Shown one piece after another: positions 47,228 through 56,421 of a stretch of DNA of 64,000 nt. The DNA lies in contig NZ_LMRW01000012.1 in the NCBI RefSeq assembly GCF_001428255.1, positions 124,555-188,554 of the forward strand, in the 5' to 3' direction. The stretch is from Agromyces sp. Soil535 (GTDB lineage Bacteria > Actinomycetota > Actinomycetes > Actinomycetales > Microbacteriaceae). Every line of letters starts with the position of its first letter. Positions within the stretch are counted from its first letter, which is position 1. The notes below the pieces were generated by a model. The model saw only the letters and a list, made by a program, of their open reading frames with translations. It had not been told where the DNA came from and did not search any database. Position numbers and translations under genes: made by a program.

Positions 47228-49003
47228 TCAGGCGTCGTTGATCGCGAGGAGCAGGTGGCCGCTCGACACGGTCGAACCCGCCTCGGCGTTGACGAGGCCG
47301 ATGACGCCGTCCTTGTGGGCGACGATGGGCTGTTCCATCTTCATCGCCTCGAGCACGAGCACGAGGTCGCCCTTCACAACCTTGTCGCCTTCGGCGACCG
47401 CGACCTTCACGACCGTCGCCTGCATCGGTGCCTTCACGGCGTCGCCGGTGGCGGTGGCGACCGCGTGCGAGGCGGCGCGGCGACGCGGGGCGGGACCTGC
47501 CGTGGCCGTCCCGGTGCCGGATGCCGCACCCACGAGCCGCTTCGGCAGGCTCACCTCGATGCGGCGACCCGCGACCTCGACGACGACATCGGTGCGCGCG
47601 GCCGGACCCGTGCTCTCGCCGAGCTCGCCCGACCAGGGCTCGATCGCGTTGTCGTACTCGGTCTCGATCCACCGCGTGAACACCGAGAAGGGCTCGTCGC
47701 CGTCGGGCGCGAACGCGGAGTTGCGCACGATGTCGCGGTGGAACGGCAGCACGGTGGGCAACCCGGCGACCTCGAACTCGTCGAGGGCGCGGCGTGCACG
47801 CTCGAGGGCATCCTTGCGCGAGGAGCCGGTGACGATGAGCTTCGCGAGCAGCGAGTCGAACGCACCGGAGATCTCGTCGCCGGTGGTCACGCCGGAGTCC
47901 ACCCGCACGCCGGGGCCGCCCGGGAAGCGCATCACGTGGACAGGGCCGGGCGACGGGAGGAAGTTGCGGCCCGGGTCCTCGCCGTTGATGCGGAACTCGA
48001 TGGAGTGCCCGGTCGCCACGGGGTCGGGGTAGTCGAGCGCGCCGCCCTCGGCGAGCCGGAACTGCTCGCGCACGAGGTCGATGCCCGTGACCTCCTCGGA
48101 GACGGGGTGCTCGACCTGCAGGCGGGTGTTCACCTCGAGGAACGACACCGTGCCGTCCTGGCCGACGAGGAACTCGCAGGTGCCGGCGCCGACGTAGCCG
48201 ACCTCCTTGAGGATGGCCTTCGACGCCTCGTAGAGGGCCTGGTTCTGCTCCTTTGTGAGGAACGGCGCGGGCGCCTCCTCGACGAGCTTCTGGTGGCGGC
48301 GCTGCAGCGAGCAGTCGCGGGTCGACACGACGACGACGTTGCCGTGATGGTCGGCGAGGCACTGGGTCTCGACGTGGCGCGGCTTGTCGAGGTACTTCTC
48401 GACGAAGCACTCGCCGCGGCCGAACGCGGCGACCGCCTCGCGGGTGGCCGAGTCGAAGAGCTCGGGCACCTCCTCGCGGGTGCGGGCCACCTTGAGGCCG
48501 CGGCCGCCGCCGCCGAAGGCGGCCTTGATGGCCACGGGGAGGCCGTGCTCGTCGACGAACTCGAGCACCTCCGCGGCATCCGCCACGGGGTTGAGCGTGC
48601 CGGGAGCGAGTGGGGCGCCCACCTTCTCGGCAACATGGCGTGCGGAGACCTTGTCGCCGAGGCGCTCGATGGCCTCGGGGGAGGGGCCGATCCAGGTGAG
48701 GCCGGCGTCGATGACGGCGCGGGCGAAGTCGGCGTTCTCGGCGAGGAAGCCGTAGCCGGGGTGCACGGCGTCGGCGCCCGAGCGGCGCGCGACCGAGAGG
48801 AGCTTGTCGATCACCAGGTAGGTCTCGGCGCTCGTGGTGCCGTCGAGCGCGTATGCCTCGTCGGCGAGCTTCGCGTGCCGCGCGTCGCGATCCTGGTCGG
48901 CGTAGACGGCCACGGAGCCGATGCCGGCGTCGCGGGCGGCGCGGATGACGCGGACGGCGATCTCTCCACGGTTGGCGATGAGGACCTTGGTGATTCGCGG
49001 CAT
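47228..49003 (-). CDS. accA3: Acetyl/propionyl-CoA carboxylase alpha chain (biotin carboxylase + biotin carrier)
   Basis: A 591-residue subunit. Residues 1-450 are the ATP-grasp biotin carboxylase ([55 protein letters not shown]). The C-terminus is a biotin carrier domain with the modified Lys in [20 protein letters not shown]. It carboxylates biotin for AccD-type transferases, feeding malonyl- or methylmalonyl-CoA into lipid synthesis. The M. tuberculosis counterpart is AccA3. The ATG at 49003 has TAGGCT 8 nt upstream. AccD/AccE and BirA genes lie a few kb away. Confidence 0.95.
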   Translation of the reverse strand: MPRITKVLIANRGEIAVRVIRAARDAGIGSVAVYADQDRDARHAKLADEAYALDGTTSAETYLVIDKLLSVARRSGADAVHPGYGFLAENADFARAVIDAGLTWIGPSPEAIERLGDKVSARHVAEKVGAPLAPGTLNPVADAAEVLEFVDEHGLPVAIKAAFGGGGRGLKVARTREEVPELFDSATREAVAAFGRGECFVEKYLDKPRHVETQCLADHHGNVVVVSTRDCSLQRRHQKLVEEAPAPFLTKEQNQALYEASKAILKEVGYVGAGTCEFLVGQDGTVSFLEVNTRLQVEHPVSEEVTGIDLVREQFRLAEGGALDYPDPVATGHSIEFRINGEDPGRNFLPSPGPVHVMRFPGGPGVRVDSGVTTGDEISGAFDSLLAKLIVTGSSRKDALERARRALDEFEVAGLPTVLPFHRDIVRNSAFAPDGDEPFSVFTRWIETEYDNAIEPWSGELGESTGPAARTDVVVEVAGRRIEVSLPKRLVGAASGTGTATAGPAPRRRAASHAVATATGDAVKAPMQATVVKVAVAEGDKVVKGDLVLVLEAMKMEQPIVAHKDGVIGLVNAEAGSTVSSGHLLLAINDA

Positions 49004-49011
49004 AATGCTCA

Positions 49012-49017
49012 AGCCTA
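49012..49017 (-). promoter_or_regulatory. -10-like element TAGGCT of accA3
   Basis: TAGGCT on the minus strand, then 8 nt, then the ATG at 49003. A 14-bp palindrome lies about 65 nt further upstream. Confidence 0.4.
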
Positions 49018-49080
49018 TTGGGCCGCCCACCCTCGCCTTTGGGTCGCTTCCACAAAAAAGGTCGATGACCCTTGCGGGCG

Positions 49081-49094
49081 TCGACAATTGTCGA
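49081..49094. promoter_or_regulatory. 14-bp palindrome TCGACAATTGTCGA, candidate operator of accA3
   Basis: A perfect palindrome with an AT-rich centre in the 128-nt gap between maf and accA3. The position suits a regulator of fatty-acid carboxylase genes. The protein is unknown. Confidence 0.45.
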
Positions 49095-49131
49095 GGCAAG
49101 CGGATGCCGCCCTGCCCGCTCGTGCGTCGTC

Positions 49132-49770
49132 TCAGCGTCGATTCCAGAGCGACGGCCAGTCGACCCCGAGCTCGCGCACGAGGTCGCGGAGGGTCGAGAG
49201 GGACAGGCCCACCACCGTCGACGGGTCGCCCTCGACGCGCCGGATGAACGGGCCGCCGAGGCTGTCGATCGTGAACGCCCCTGCGACGAGCAGCGGCTCG
49301 CCCGTGGCGACGTAGGCGTCGATCTCGCGCTCGTCGAGGGCCGCGAAGCGCACGGTCGCGACATCCGCCCGCCCGACCGCGCCGTGGACGCGGCCACCGC
49401 GATGGTCGATGACCCAGTGCCCCGACCAGAGGTCGCCGTGGCCGCCGTTCTGCGCGAGCCAGCGCTGCTTCGCCACCTCGGGTCGATGCGGCTTGCCATG
49501 GATCGTCCCGCCCGTGAGGAAGGCGGAGTCACCCCCCAGGATGAGCCCGTCGATCGGCTCGCCCCCATGGCGACGGCCGACGATCGCCTCGGCCTTCGCC
49601 CGCGCGAGCAGCTGCACCATGTCGCGCGCCTCGAGGGGGCCGGATGCCGCTTCCGCCGCCGTGACCACGGCCTCCTCGTCGACGTCGGGTGCGATCGAGA
49701 TCGGCTCGACGCCGGCGGATCGCAGGGTCTGGAGCCGGGCAGGCGACGTGGAGGCGAGGTACAGGCGCAT
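49132..49770 (-). CDS. maf: Maf-like nucleoside-triphosphate pyrophosphatase
   Basis: A 212-residue Maf/HAM1-fold house-cleaning enzyme that hydrolyses non-canonical or modified NTPs (typically dTTP/UTP or methylated nucleotides). Motifs are [19 protein letters not shown] at the start, [19 protein letters not shown] (metal Asp) and [20 protein letters not shown] then [12 protein letters not shown]. The usual SxR of the first loop appears as SPAR. The start at 49770 is leaderless by CAGGAT 6 nt upstream. Confidence 0.92.
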   Translation of the reverse strand: MRLYLASTSPARLQTLRSAGVEPISIAPDVDEEAVVTAAEAASGPLEARDMVQLLARAKAEAIVGRRHGGEPIDGLILGGDSAFLTGGTIHGKPHRPEVAKQRWLAQNGGHGDLWSGHWVIDHRGGRVHGAVGRADVATVRFAALDEREIDAYVATGEPLLVAGAFTIDSLGGPFIRRVEGDPSTVVGLSLSTLRDLVRELGVDWPSLWNRR

Positions 49771-49776
49771 GCCTCC

Positions 49777-49782
49777 ATCCTG
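49777..49782 (-). promoter_or_regulatory. -10-like element CAGGAT, leaderless maf
   Basis: CAGGAT on the minus strand, then 6 nt (GGAGGC), then the ATG at 49770. GGAGG is too close to the ATG to act as a normal ribosome binding site. Confidence 0.4.
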
Positions 49783-49817
49783 CCGCTGCGCACCCGTCGC
49801 TGTGGAATGCTCGAACC

Positions 49818-51158
49818 ATGGCCGAATCCCGTCGACCCCGCCGCCCGAGTGCACGGCACGGGCCGCGGCGCCCGGCGCCCCAAGCGCCCGCGGCGCCCGA
49901 CGTCGACGGACCCGTCGTCGAGCTCGACGTCGAGCGTGTCGCGCACGGCGGCGTCTTCGTCGCGCATCACGAGGGTCGTGTCGTCTTCGTCTCCGACGCG
50001 ATCCCGGGCGAACGCGTCGCGGCCCGCGTCACCGACCGTCGTCACGACCGCTTCTGGCGAGCCGAGACGCTCGAAGTGCTGAGTGCGTCGCCCGACCGGC
50101 AGGAGCACGTGTGGGCCGAGGCATCCGTCAGCCGTTCGCCCGCGCACCGCGCCGGCGGAGCCGAGTTCGGTCACATCAGGATGGGTCGGCAACGTGCGCT
50201 GAAGGGCGAGGTCCTGCGTGATGCGTTCGAGCGCATGGGCGGCGTCGACGTCGACGTCGAAGTGCGCGGGGTCGACCCCGAGCTGGCCCCCGGGGTCACT
50301 CCCGCCGGCACCGGATGGCGCACCCGCGTGCGGCTCCAGGTCGACGACGACGGCGTGGTGGGGCCGTACGCCGCGCGCAGCCACACGGTCGTCCCCGTGG
50401 CATCCGTGCCGTTGGCGGTGCCCGCGCTCGCCGACCTCGCCCCGCTCACGAGCAGGTTCCCCGGAGCGCGCGCGGTCGATCTCATCGCCCCGAGCGTCGG
50501 CGACCCGGCGGTGGTGGTGATCGATCGCGAGTCGATGTCGCAAGGCCCGCGCGCGACCATCGACGAACGTGTCGGCGACCGGACATTCCGCCTCGACCGT
50601 GACGGGTTCTGGCAGGTGCATCGCGGCGCCGCAGCCACCCTCACCCGCGCCGTGCAGGAGTTCGTGTACGACGAGCTGTTCGACCCCCGGGCGGCCAACC
50701 TCGACCTGTACGGCGGCGTCGGCCTCCTGGCCGCGGCCGTCGGCGGCCGCTTCGGCGAGACGGTGCGCATCACGACGGTCGAGGCCGACGTGCGGGCGAC
50801 GGAGCACGCCGGGGCGAACCTCGCCGACTGGGTCGGCGCACTGGCCGTGACGGCACGTGTCGACCGGTTCCTCGACGACCTCGCGGCCACGGCCACGGCC
50901 GGTGAGCTGGCACGCCTGCGCGATGCCACGGTCGTGCTCGACCCGCCGCGGTCGGGAGCCGGAAGGGCGGTGGTGGACCGGCTCGCCGAGCTCCGGCCGC
51001 GCCAGCTCGTGTACGTCGCATGCGACCCCGTCGCGCTCGCGCGCGACGTCGGCCTCCTGCGTGAGCGGGGGTACGCGCTCGCCGCGATCGGCGCGTTCGA
51101 CCTCTTCCCGAACACGCACCATGTCGAGGCCGTGGCGAGACTGACCGCTATCGTGTGA
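49818..51158 (+). CDS. TrmA/RumA-family 23S rRNA or tRNA (uracil-5-)-methyltransferase
   Basis: A 446-residue RNA m5U methyltransferase. After a basic N-terminal tail comes a TRAM domain (VVELDVERVAHGGVFVAHHE), then NLDLYGGVGLLAAAVGGRFG (SAM site), VVLDPPRSGAGRAVVDRLAE and QLVYVACDPVALARDVGLL with the catalytic Cys, and HTHHVEAVARLT at the end. The [4Fe-4S] Cys of most RumA proteins are missing; that region reads SRSPAHRAGGAEFGHI. The ATG at 49818 diverges from maf. Exact RNA target unknown. Confidence 0.88.
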   Translation: MAESRRPRRPSARHGPRRPAPQAPAAPDVDGPVVELDVERVAHGGVFVAHHEGRVVFVSDAIPGERVAARVTDRRHDRFWRAETLEVLSASPDRQEHVWAEASVSRSPAHRAGGAEFGHIRMGRQRALKGEVLRDAFERMGGVDVDVEVRGVDPELAPGVTPAGTGWRTRVRLQVDDDGVVGPYAARSHTVVPVASVPLAVPALADLAPLTSRFPGARAVDLIAPSVGDPAVVVIDRESMSQGPRATIDERVGDRTFRLDRDGFWQVHRGAAATLTRAVQEFVYDELFDPRAANLDLYGGVGLLAAAVGGRFGETVRITTVEADVRATEHAGANLADWVGALAVTARVDRFLDDLAATATAGELARLRDATVVLDPPRSGAGRAVVDRLAELRPRQLVYVACDPVALARDVGLLRERGYALAAIGAFDLFPNTHHVEAVARLTAIV

Positions 51159-51179
51159 CTGTCGGGAAAGGGGGCGCAC

Positions 51180-51863
51180 GTGTCGGATGCACGGACGCAG
51201 GTCGCTGCCACCGTCGCGATCGTCGACGACCATGAGGCCGTGCGGCTGGGCCTCCGCGCCGCATGCCGCGACGCAGGCTACGAGGTGATGGCGGAGACGT
51301 CGAACGTGCCCCAGTTGCTGGATGCACTCGGCGGGCGGTCGTGCGACGTGGTCGTGCTCGACCTCTCGCTCGGCGACGGCTCATCGGTCACCGAGAACGT
51401 GCGCGCGGTGCTCGAGACCGGCAGCGCGGTGCTCGTGCACAGCATCGCCGACCGGGTGGCGGCGGTCCGCGAGGCGCTGGCCGCCGGGGCCGCCGGTGTC
51501 ATTCCGAAGGCCTCCCCGATGTCGGCCGTGATCGGCGCGATCGCGACCGTGGCCAAGGGCGAGGTGCTCAACAACGTCGAGTGGGCGAGCGCGATCGAGG
51601 CCGACCGCGACTTCGCGAAGGCGCAGCTCGGCCGACGCGAACGCGACGTGCTGCACCTCTATGCGTCGGGGCTGCCGCTGAAGCTCGTCGCCCTGCAGCT
51701 CGGCATCGCGCACTCCACCGCGCGCGAGTACCTCGACCGGATCCGGGCGAAGTACGTCGAGGTCGGACGTCCCGCGCCCACCAAGGTCGACCTCCTGCGG
51801 CGCGCGGTCGAGGACGGCATCCTGCCGGGCCTCGACGGCGAGGGCGGGGATGCCCGCCGCTGA
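51180..51863 (+). CDS. NarL/LuxR-family response regulator
   Basis: A 227-residue regulator. The receiver has Asp16-Asp17 (VAIVDDHEAVRLG), the phospho-acceptor Asp61 (DVVVLDLSLGDGS) and Lys in GVIPKASP. The LuxR-type HTH follows (LGRRERDVLHLYASGLPLKL, then VALQLGIAHSTAREYLDRIR). AAAGGGGGC precedes the GTG at 51180. It overlaps the histidine kinase gene by 14 nt, forming a two-component pair. Targets are unknown. Confidence 0.9.
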   Translation: MSDARTQVAATVAIVDDHEAVRLGLRAACRDAGYEVMAETSNVPQLLDALGGRSCDVVVLDLSLGDGSSVTENVRAVLETGSAVLVHSIADRVAAVREALAAGAAGVIPKASPMSAVIGAIATVAKGEVLNNVEWASAIEADRDFAKAQLGRRERDVLHLYASGLPLKLVALQLGIAHSTAREYLDRIRAKYVEVGRPAPTKVDLLRRAVEDGILPGLDGEGGDARR

Positions 51864-53088
51864 GTGGCGGGTCGCGCGACTCGCGACGCGCCGTCGGGCC
51901 GCGGTCACGCGTGCCCAGGTCGAGACGGTCTCGGGCCGCGCGCTCGGGCTCTTCGGACTCGTGTTCGGCGCGCAGACGCTGCCCCTCGCGCTCGCACAGT
52001 CCTCAGCGCTCATCGAGGGGGCGGGTGCCGCGCTCATGGCCGTGCTCTACGGCGCGATGGTGACGACCGCGGTCGCCACCATCGCGAAGGTCGCCGTGCG
52101 CGGGGCGGCCCTCGCGTTCGCCGTGATCTACGCGCTGGCGCTCGTGGCCTGGCCGTTCCTCGTGGTCGACCCCGCCGCGCTCGAGGGGCAGGCCCCATGG
52201 CTCTACTACCTCTGCACGGTGGCGACGACCGCGGCGGTGGTCGCCCTCGCCGCTCCGCTCGCCACCGCCTACACGATCGTCGTGCCGGCAGTGTACGGCG
52301 TCATCCGGCTCCTCCCGGCCGGCGGCGGGGCCGTGCCGCTCCTCGCCGTGCTGGACGCCATGTACGCCGTCATCCTCGGCGTCGTCGTGCTCATCATCGT
52401 GACCATGCTCCGGCAGGCGGCGGAGGCGGTCGACGGCGCCCAGGAGGCGGCGCTGCAGCGCTACGACCTCGCCGCCCGCCAGCACGCCACCGAGAACGAG
52501 CGCGTGAAGGTGGACGCGCTCGTGCACGACAGCGTGCTGACGACGCTGCTCTCGGCGGCGGCCGCCAAGTCGCCCGAGGAACAGGCGCTGGCCGCGCGCA
52601 TGGCGCGCGACGCGGTGAAGCGGCTCGACGAGGCCGGAGCGGCCGGGCCCCGCGCGCTCGAACGGGTGGGCTTGCCCGTGCTCGTGCGCAGGCTGCGGGC
52701 CGCGCTCACGACCTTCTCCGCGCCGTTCACCGTGCGCGTCGTGAACGCGGGCGGAGTCGAGCTGCCCGTCGAGGCGGTCGAGGCGCTCTACTCGGCCTCG
52801 GTGCAGGCGATGGTCAACAGCATGCAGCACGCGGACGAGCCCGGTCGCGGCACGCGCCGGGAGCTCCGCATCCGCGGGGTCCGCGCCGGCGGCTGCGTCA
52901 TCGAGGTCGCCGACAACGGCGTCGGCTTCGAACGCGAACACGTGCCGGGCGAGCGACTCGGCCTCCGGGTGTCCATCGAGGAGCGGATGGAGAACGCCGG
53001 AGGCAGCGCCGAGATCTCATCGCGACCCGGGCAAGGCACGTCCGTCACGGTGGCCTGGCCGGTCGGAGCCGACGGAGGCGACGCATGA
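51850..53088 (+). CDS. Membrane histidine kinase partner of the LuxR-type regulator
   Basis: A 412-residue sensor with about six or seven membrane helices in the first 190 residues and no obvious extracellular domain, suggesting it senses something in or near the membrane. After a linker helix comes a HisKA_3-like box with the phospho-His in VDALVHDSVLTTLLSAAAAK, then the N-box QAMVNSMQHADEPG and the G-box VADNGVGFEREHVPGERLGL plus SSRPGQGTSVTVAWP. It overlaps the regulator upstream and the third gene downstream (ATGA). Confidence 0.88.
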   Translation: MPAAEWRVARLATRRRAAVTRAQVETVSGRALGLFGLVFGAQTLPLALAQSSALIEGAGAALMAVLYGAMVTTAVATIAKVAVRGAALAFAVIYALALVAWPFLVVDPAALEGQAPWLYYLCTVATTAAVVALAAPLATAYTIVVPAVYGVIRLLPAGGGAVPLLAVLDAMYAVILGVVVLIIVTMLRQAAEAVDGAQEAALQRYDLAARQHATENERVKVDALVHDSVLTTLLSAAAAKSPEEQALAARMARDAVKRLDEAGAAGPRALERVGLPVLVRRLRAALTTFSAPFTVRVVNAGGVELPVEAVEALYSASVQAMVNSMQHADEPGRGTRRELRIRGVRAGGCVIEVADNGVGFEREHVPGERLGLRVSIEERMENAGGSAEISSRPGQGTSVTVAWPVGADGGDA

Positions 53089-54092
53089 TCGCCGTCCCTC
53101 GCTGGCTCCTGCTCGTGCTGGGGGCGCTGTTCTCGCTGTACCACGTGATCCTCGGCATCTACTCGCTCGACGTGCCCCGCTCGCCGTGGCCGACGGTGGT
53201 CGCCCTCGTGCTCTACTCCGTGGCGACGGTCGCGAGCCTGTGGCCCGTCAAGCACATGCGCATGCCCGACTGGCTGGCCGCGTTCGACCTCGCCGTCAGC
53301 ATCGTGCTGCCGCTGCTCGTCACGAGCCAGCTGGACCCGGACGCCCAGAACGGGTACGCGACCTGGTACGTCGCGGCGGTGGGCACCCTCATGACCATCG
53401 CAGCGGCCAGGCGCCAGCTCGCCGCCGCATGGCTCGGCGTGATCGCGCTCGCCGTGCAGAGCGTCATCTGGGCGGACCCGCTCTCGCTCGGCGCCCTCGG
53501 CGTCATCGGCAGCATCGTGTGGGTCGCGATCGCGCACATGCTGACCAGCGCGCTCACCACCGCCGCCCGCGAGACCCGGCGCTACGCACAGGCCGAGCGC
53601 GAGGCGGCCGCTTGGCAGGCCGCGCAGGATGCGCACCTCTTCGAGGGGCGCATGCGGCTCGCCCAGACCAACCGCATCGCGGCACCGATGCTCCGGCGCA
53701 TCGCCGACCGCGGCGGCGACCTCACCGAGGCGCAGCGGCGGGAGTGCCGCATGCTCGAGGCCGCGATCCGCGACGAGATCCGGGGCCGGATGCTGCTCAC
53801 CGACGCGGTGCGCACCGAGGTGCAGCGCGCCCGCGAGCGCGGCACGATCGTCACGCTCCTCGACGAGGGCGGCATCGACGACCTCGACGAGCCGTCACGC
53901 GACCGCGTTCTCTCGCGCCTCGCCGAGGCCGTCGCGCGGTCGAGCGCCGACCGCATCATCGCACGGACGGCCGCAGAGGGTTCGCCGGTGGCCGTCACGG
54001 TCGTGGGACTCCGGGAGCCCGAGGGAACGGTCTCCGCCGAGGACACGGATGACCTCGAGGTCGAGTTCTGGCTGGAGATCCCACGGACCTGA
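53085..54092 (+). CDS. Kinase-like membrane protein lacking the ATPase domain, third gene of the two-component operon
   Basis: A 335-residue protein with four or five membrane helices up to residue about 155, then a coiled helix (RETRRYAQAEREAAAWQAAQ) and a helical segment (AAPMLRRIADRGGDLTEAQR) where a histidine kinase dimerisation box would be. No phospho-His box, N-box or G-box is visible; the C-terminus (VTVVGLREPEG…EFWLEIP) ends in strands. It looks like a pseudokinase that could pair with the true kinase as a co-sensor. Translationally coupled to it by ATGA overlap. Confidence 0.7.
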   Translation: MIAVPRWLLLVLGALFSLYHVILGIYSLDVPRSPWPTVVALVLYSVATVASLWPVKHMRMPDWLAAFDLAVSIVLPLLVTSQLDPDAQNGYATWYVAAVGTLMTIAAARRQLAAAWLGVIALAVQSVIWADPLSLGALGVIGSIVWVAIAHMLTSALTTAARETRRYAQAEREAAAWQAAQDAHLFEGRMRLAQTNRIAAPMLRRIADRGGDLTEAQRRECRMLEAAIRDEIRGRMLLTDAVRTEVQRARERGTIVTLLDEGGIDDLDEPSRDRVLSRLAEAVARSSADRIIARTAAEGSPVAVTVVGLREPEGTVSAEDTDDLEVEFWLEIPRT

Positions 54093-54146
54093 CGCCCGGC
54101 GAACACGCCGGAGGCGGAGGCACCCGGCGGGAACGGACATGAAGGT

Positions 54147-54173
54147 GGGGGGCCGATCCCCGATCGACCCCCC
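54147..54173 (+). terminator. Terminator of the two-component operon
   Basis: 54147-54158 pairs with 54162-54173 (11 of 12 pairs, G6/C6 at the base) around a 3-nt loop, 55 nt after the last stop codon. Confidence 0.7.
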
Positions 54174-54342
54174 ATCAAGCCCGAGCCACGGCGACAACCC
54201 GAATATCGCCCTGACTCGCCCCCAACGGTCACCGGTTACCCGACCAGTGACGGTGGCGACTCCCAACAGGAGCCTGCGATATCCATATTGACGCACCCCG
54301 TGCCGATCGAAAAGTCATCATTTCGGAGGACACATGGGCGTC

Positions 54343-54373
54343 CGGGGGACACGGGCGAACGTCCGTGCCCCCG
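54343..54373 (-). terminator. Terminator-like hairpin downstream of accE
   Basis: CGGGGG and CACGG (with one bulged A) pair with CCGTG and CCCCCG around an 8-nt loop, about 75 nt after the accE stop on the minus strand. Confidence 0.6.
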
Positions 54374-54446
54374 TCAGCGCCGCAACTTCGCGGATCCCAC
54401 CGGCAGGCATGGACGAGCTGCGCAGGGAACGGGGGACGCTCAGGTC

Positions 54447-54704
54447 TCAGCGAGCGGATCGCACCCAGTTTCCGGGTCCGACGGGGAACGGAGTGCGCAG
54501 CGCGCCGGCGCTCTGCACCCACGGGGCGCGGGCGGGCTCGGCGACGGGAGCCGCGGCCGTGCCCTCCTCGAGTGCTGCGAGCAGCACCGCGGTGACCGCC
54601 GCGGCCTCCTCGTCGCTGACGTCGCGCGTGACGAAGCGGATGGCGTCGGCGCGGGCGTCGGCCTCATCGGCGGTGGGCGCTCCTGCGGTGATGTCGTCGA
54701 TCAT
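54447..54704 (-). CDS. accE: Acyl-CoA carboxylase epsilon subunit
   Basis: An 85-residue protein. The phrase AIRFVTRDVSDEEAAAVTAV followed by LLAALEE is the conserved helical core of actinobacterial AccE/PccE subunits, which bridge and stimulate the alpha and beta chains. The rest is an Ala/Pro-rich linker and the C-terminal WVQSAGALRTPFPVGPGNWV. It follows accD by 8 nt. The small size and weak conservation make it easy to miss, but position and core motif agree. Confidence 0.88.
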   Translation of the reverse strand: MIDDITAGAPTADEADARADAIRFVTRDVSDEEAAAVTAVLLAALEEGTAAAPVAEPARAPWVQSAGALRTPFPVGPGNWVRSAR

Positions 54705-54712
54705 GGCGCCCC

Positions 54713-56311
54713 CTAGAGCGGGATGTTCCCGTGCTTCTTCGGCGGCAGACTCGCTCGCTTCGTGCGAAGGGCCCGCAGTGCCTTCACGACCGCGACGCGG
54801 GTGGCCGCGGGTTCGATGACGCCGTCGAGCTCGCCGCGTTCGGCGGCGAGGAACGGGGAGGCCACGTTGTAGGTGTACTCGTTCGCGAGCTTCGTGCGCA
54901 CCGCTGCGACGTCCTCGCCCGCCTCCTCGGCGCGCTTGATCTCGCCGCGGTACAGGATGTTCACCGCGCCCTGCCCGCCCATCACGGCGATCTCGGCCGT
55001 TGGCCAGGCGAGGTTGATGTCGGCGCCGAGCTGCTTGGAGCCCATCACGATGTACGCCCCGCCGTAGGCCTTGCGGGTGATCACGGTGACGAGCGGCACG
55101 GTCGCCTCGGCGTAGGCGTACAGGAGCTTCGCCCCGCGGCGGATGACGCCCGTCCACTCCTGGTCCGTGCCCGGCAGGTAGCCGGGCACGTCGACGAGGG
55201 TGAGGATCGGGATCGAGAACGCATCACAGAAGCGCACGAACCGCGACGCCTTCTCGCCCGCCGCGATGTTCAGCGTGCCCGCCATCTGGCTCGGCTGGTT
55301 CGCGATGATGCCGACCGAGCGGCCCTCGATGCGGGCGAAGCCCACCACGATGTTCGGGGCGAACAGCGGCTGCACCTCGAGGAAGTCGCCGTGGTCGACG
55401 ATCCCCTCGATGACCGAGTGCATGTCGTACGGCTGGTTCGGCGAGTCGGGGATGATCGTGTTGAGCCGGCGGTCCTCGTCGGTGATCTCGAGCTCGACCT
55501 CGGCGTCGTACACCGGGGCATCCGTCATGTTGTTGTCGGGCAGGAACGAGACGAGCGTGCGAGCGTAGTCGAGTGCGTCGGACTCGTCGCTCGCGAGGTA
55601 GTGCGCGACGCCCGAGATGGTGTTGTGGGTGAGCGCGCCGCCGAGCTCCTCCATGCCGACGTCCTCGCCGGTGACCGTCTTGATCACGTCGGGGCCGGTC
55701 ACGAACATCTGGCTGGTCTTGTCGACCATGATCACGAAGTCGGTGAGGGCGGGGGAGTAGACCGCACCGCCGGCCGCTGGACCGCAGACGATCGAGATCT
55801 GCGGGATGACGCCGGATGCCGCGGTGTTCCGCCGGAAGATCTCGCCGTACTTGCCGAGCGCCACGACGCCTTCCTGGATGCGCGCCCCGCCCGAGTCGAG
55901 GATGCCGATCATGGGCGCGCCGATCTTCAGGGCGAGCTCCATGACCTTGATGATCTTCTCGCCGGCGACCTCGCCGAGCGATCCGCCGAAGATCGTGAAG
56001 TCCTGCGAGTACACGGCGACCTGGCGGCCGTGGATGGTGCCCGTGCCGGTGACGACCGCATCGCCGTAGGGGCGCTTCGCGTCCATGCCGAACGCGTGGG
56101 TGCGGTGCCGCACGAACTCGTCGAGCTCGACGAACGAGCCGGGGTCCAGGAGCTCCGCGATGCGCTCGCGCGCGGTCATCTTGCCCTTGGCGTGCTGCTT
56201 CTCGATGGCCGCCTCGCCCGACGCGGTCACGGCTTCGTGATAGCGGTGCTTGAGGTCGGCGAGCTTGCCGGCGGTCGTGGAGAGGTCTGGGCCGTCAGTC
56301 GCTTCGGTCAC
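54713..56311 (-). CDS. accD5: Acyl-CoA carboxylase beta chain (propionyl/acetyl-CoA carboxyltransferase)
   Basis: A carboxyltransferase of 532 residues. The crotonase-like domains show [60 protein letters not shown] and [20 protein letters not shown], which form the acyl-CoA and biotin oxyanion holes. It uses carboxybiotin from AccA3. I choose the GTG at 56311 over the GTG at 56320 because TAGAGT (56324-56319) ends 7 nt before it and overlaps the other. accE follows in the same operon; birA diverges. Confidence 0.95.
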   Translation of the reverse strand: MTEATDGPDLSTTAGKLADLKHRYHEAVTASGEAAIEKQHAKGKMTARERIAELLDPGSFVELDEFVRHRTHAFGMDAKRPYGDAVVTGTGTIHGRQVAVYSQDFTIFGGSLGEVAGEKIIKVMELALKIGAPMIGILDSGGARIQEGVVALGKYGEIFRRNTAASGVIPQISIVCGPAAGGAVYSPALTDFVIMVDKTSQMFVTGPDVIKTVTGEDVGMEELGGALTHNTISGVAHYLASDESDALDYARTLVSFLPDNNMTDAPVYDAEVELEITDEDRRLNTIIPDSPNQPYDMHSVIEGIVDHGDFLEVQPLFAPNIVVGFARIEGRSVGIIANQPSQMAGTLNIAAGEKASRFVRFCDAFSIPILTLVDVPGYLPGTDQEWTGVIRRGAKLLYAYAEATVPLVTVITRKAYGGAYIVMGSKQLGADINLAWPTAEIAVMGGQGAVNILYRGEIKRAEEAGEDVAAVRTKLANEYTYNVASPFLAAERGELDGVIEPAATRVAVVKALRALRTKRASLPPKKHGNIPL

Positions 56312-56318
56312 GCCGTTC

Positions 56319-56324
56319 ACTCTA
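56319..56324 (-). promoter_or_regulatory. -10-like element TAGAGT, leaderless accD5
   Basis: TAGAGT on the minus strand, then 7 nt, then the GTG at 56311. The element overlaps the alternative GTG at 56320, which argues against that start. Confidence 0.55.
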
Positions 56325-56421
56325 CCGGCGAGTATCGGGCCGACTTCGTTGATGGTTTCCTACAAATCCGTCCTTGGACGTCGTGCATTCCCGTGACGCG
56401 CGGAACTGGGAGACTGTCGGC

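Larger units (their letters stand above)
54093..54446. other. 354-bp gap between convergent operons
   Basis: It holds two strong hairpins, one for each converging transcript. It also has a promoter-like TTGACG (54288-54293) and GGAGG followed 5 nt later by an ATG at 54334; the frame after that ATG soon runs antisense to accE and looks non-coding. No real gene was seen. Confidence 0.45.

Noticed and set aside
47223..51233. A minus-strand open frame of about 1,300 codons spanning accA3, maf and the rRNA methyltransferase
   Set aside because: It is out of frame with three well-supported genes and has the Arg/Pro/Ala-rich composition of a shadow frame.
54334..54819. Plus-strand ORF beginning with a good ribosome binding site
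   Set aside because: Most of it is antisense to accE and accD5, and its composition is Ser/Ala/Arg-rich shadow-like; no family was recognised.
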